The notes beneath the pieces are model-generated. The model was given only the letters and a program-made list of their open reading frames with translations. It was not told where the DNA came from and did not search any database. From contig JALGAS010000007.1 of the NCBI GenBank assembly GCA_023078685.1, forward strand, positions 124,001-188,000: DNA of 64,000 nt. Direction: 5' to 3'. The DNA comes from Neopestalotiopsis rosae (Eukaryota; Ascomycota; Sordariomycetes; Amphisphaeriales; Sporocadaceae). A program made the position numbers and the translations under genes. Shown piece after piece: positions 61,582 to 64,000 of this stretch; position 1 is the first letter of the stretch; each line of letters starts with the position of its first letter.

Positions 61582-63186
61582 AACAAAGGCCATTGAGGAC
61601 TGCCTGAGATATCACAGAGCGAAGCGATCTATGGCTCTCTGACTAATCGGGTAAGTCAAAGATCTGGCAAACAAAGACCCAGATCATAATGTTAAGGAAG
61701 AGGTAAAGACAGGTAAGTATAGTAAAGCGGGTCAGCATTATAGTGCTATGGTAAGTAGAGCTTGGCGAACTTGGCGAGCTTGGCGTATATGTACTGGTCC
61801 GGCCCATAGATAGCATGACAGCGATAATGATTAATATTGATGCTGTCCTTATAAGCTTTGTTAGACGATTTACATCCAGAGACTTGCATGATTGTTGAGA
61901 CCATGAGTGAAATAAAGAAGGATTATGAAATCCAAGCTGTATTCAACTATATGGTGGTGGAATGGACTCGCCGCTTCCATGCATACCGCAAGGCTGCATA
62001 TGCTTAATCATCCGAGACATACATGAAAGACGTTCCTAATGGACAAGCAAAGTTCACGTTGCCTAATGCAGGGTATGCACATGTGAGCTGTTACGAATCC
62101 CTGCTTCCAACAAGGTGGGTGACTGCCTTATACCAGTTGACGTTTGTCCTGGTCGTCAGCCTGAGTGGCTCTTGACTGCACTGAAGTGATGTGTTGAGAC
62201 GCACATCTTGGCATCTTGGGCCCACTCAAGTCGTGTTGCTTAGGACAGTGGACTAACTAGCCTTTGAATCCAGCTGTTTGAAGAGGCTGCTCTTACTGGA
62301 TGTCAGTTTGTGACAAAATGAAACTCTTGCAGCATCACCTCTCTTCCCAGCTTGAGCTTTCTTCTCCATCTATCATATTGTGCAGTCAACAAAGCCAGTC
62401 GCCTGTACCAACCCGCGGATAATTCTGTACCTGCATTGACTCTCATTGCAATCTACAGACATTCCGGTTTCCTTTTGTGAATACTTTCTTCGTTTTCTTC
62501 ACTTCTTCCTGGTTCCTTCCACTGATCAGAACAGAAGACTTTGGGGTCTTGCCCACCACCACAGCGTCCTGATTTCTCAGGCCAAAACTGTGGCATCAGT
62601 GTTGGGAGATCACATTTCACTCGATCCTTCGTCCAAAAAGTGTTGCTTTGGCAGTCTATTGTGCTTGAAGAGTGTCGGCCAAATATCAACCCATCTTCTG
62701 CTGCACCACAGACTGTTTTCACTCGGACGGAGAAAATTTGTGTTGGACGGACGGAAGGTGCGACCCAGATCGTCCCATCAACACTTATCCCCGTTTGGTC
62801 TTTGCTCTCATTAATCCTTCTCCATCTTTCTTCACGATCTTTCCTCTTCATCTTTTCACAAAACTCTTTGTAGTGGTGTGACTGTCACGTTCCCCCATCG
62901 TTTTTACGAGTCATCCTGCCTCTACAGTTGGCCAAGCCGCCAAGTCATCAAGGACCTCTTTCCCTTACATATGTAAGTCCACTGATACCTTTTTCTTTAT
63001 CATCGATACTGATTTCGGTATTTCACTTGCACCTCATTCGTCCCTGTTTTTCTTCCCCATCGCTGAATGGCAGGAAAAGTACTAATCGAACACCGCATAT
63101 CAGTATACAACTCTGTCATTTTAAGCCTTCGGCTAGGTGATTCTTGAGGTTCTGAACGCTGTCCATCGCGTTTCATTTGAGACAAC
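61582..63186. other. Intergenic and 5' leader of last gene
   Basis: The left part is the 3' region of the kinase-like gene. From about 62,440 the sequence becomes CT-rich, as in long fungal 5' leaders, with several upstream ATGs that start short frames. A perfect 14-bp palindrome at 62964-62977 (CTTACATATGTAAG) overlaps a GTAAGT donor-like site at 62973, so an intron in the leader is possible. No separate gene was recognised. Confidence 0.5.
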
Positions 63187-64000
63187 ATGGTCAGCGATGT
63201 GGACCAGAGGGCCATGGTCCTTGAAGCTATGATGAACGACCTCGGTAATGATCGTCTGGAAGACCTCGCCAAGGACCATCGTGACGGAAACCGTATCTTG
63301 AAATGCTCTATACAGAGTCCGAAGGCACCCCCTCCTCGTGTCCTGACAAATGAGAAGGCCAGAGGTTGGAACCGTAAGTGCTTGTCGCATTCTACTGTGT
63401 GTTCCAGACTTACAAAACCCAGTCGCCTTCAAATCTGGCAAGTTTCAAGATAGCGATGCCCGAGACGTTAACGGCCTCGACAATATTGCCGGCGGTCGCC
63501 TCCACGCTATAAACAAGGGCCAGCAAGGGGGTGACTGGCATGAGGAATCGCGCTCCGGTAATACTGGCTTCAGTCAGCGCTCCAGAGATCCCATCAATTC
63601 CTCATGGAAACTGATGAAGGCCGTAGCAAATGGTTCTAATATCTCTTCATCAAACTATGATCCCACGTGAGTTTCCCGCGACTGTAGTGATGGTGAAACA
63701 GCACTGACTCGAATAAGCCGCCCAAACAAGCCTTTGTCCACGCCCAGACAGACACCTATCCGTACTCCCGACTATGCCGAGAACCGTGCTCCAAGGCCTA
63801 CGCCTACACGCCCGGTCAATCATGCTGCCAGTGGGTGGAACGAATTTGGAGCGCAGCAGACTTCAAAGCAGAGCATGACCCCGAAAACGGTCATTGCTGC
63901 AACAAGCTCAATAGCACAAGGCGTGACTCGAGAGTCGGATGGACCAACTACTCAGACGATCAACAGCCATCGCAATGAAAGCACTGGCGTCTCAAATGAC
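63187..64000 (+). CDS. Unrecognised protein, 5' part (runs off the window)
   Basis: Three exons can be read: 63187-63373, 63423-63666 and 63718 to the right edge, together 238 codons with no stop. The start (CAACATGGTC) is in good context. The first intron is taken as 49 nt; a nearer acceptor would make it 34 nt, which is short for a fungal intron. The N-terminus is acidic and helical (SDVDQRAMVLEAMMNDLGND). The middle reads SPKAPPPRVLTNEKARGWN, and the rest is Ser/Thr/Pro/Arg-rich and likely disordered (TPRQTPIRTPDYAENRAPRP). I do not recognise the family. The disordered, Thr-Pro-rich character suggests a regulatory or scaffold protein, without further support. Confidence 0.65.

Overview
The window comes from a filamentous ascomycete (Pezizomycotina), most likely a Sordariomycete and perhaps Hypocreales. 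Protein-coding genes carry short introns (about 47-165 nt) with GTAAGT/GTATGT-type donors and CTAAC-like branch sites. There are two Zn2Cys6 transcription factors, a fungal rhodopsin-domain membrane protein, an FG nucleoporin of the Nup2/Nup152 type and an F-box protein. The first third of the window shows repeat-induced point mutation (RIP). The order-level placement is an inference; no marker gene fixes it.

Layout. 1-20,885 is an extremely AT-rich block. CpA/TpG is almost gone while CpG is kept, which is the RIP pattern. No intact gene lies in it, but remnants can be read: a five-copy 174-bp (58-codon) tandem repeat with Cys pairs at 7.3-8.2 kb, and an Ulp1-like cysteine-protease remnant at about 8.7-9.5 kb whose catalytic positions carry RIP-type changes. 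The block ends abruptly at about 20.89 kb against the 3' end of an alpha/beta-hydrolase gene that has lost its N-terminal part.

21.8-28.7 kb is housekeeping: a 1447-residue FG nucleoporin with a C-terminal Ran-binding domain, and a one-domain sterol-carrier protein with a peroxisomal AKL tail. After a 3.9-kb gene-poor gap, 32.5-43.9 kb holds two Zn2Cys6 regulators, an unrecognised basic protein, and a divergent pair of multicopper-oxidase (MCO) genes. The right-hand MCO (41,924-43,877) keeps every copper-ligand motif. The left-hand one (38,693-41,253) is a full-length, 11-exon, membrane-anchored paralogue in which all four copper motifs are broken, so it looks like a maintained pseudoenzyme. 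The 670-bp promoter between them has a CGG-N6-CCG palindrome and a second 8-bp-arm dyad, both suited to zinc-cluster regulators. This is the most interesting locus in the window.

44-57 kb holds a CorA-like transporter, an F-box protein, a conserved Lys/Glu-rich nuclear-type protein, a PQ-loop membrane protein and a seven-helix rhodopsin-domain protein. 57-60.5 kb is gene-poor. A divergent protein-kinase-like gene follows at 60.5-61.6 kb, and the 5' part of an unrecognised gene runs off the right edge.

Exon boundaries were placed by hand from reading frame, splice sites and motif continuity; every spliced model below keeps frame. No database search was possible, so family names rest on recognised motifs.
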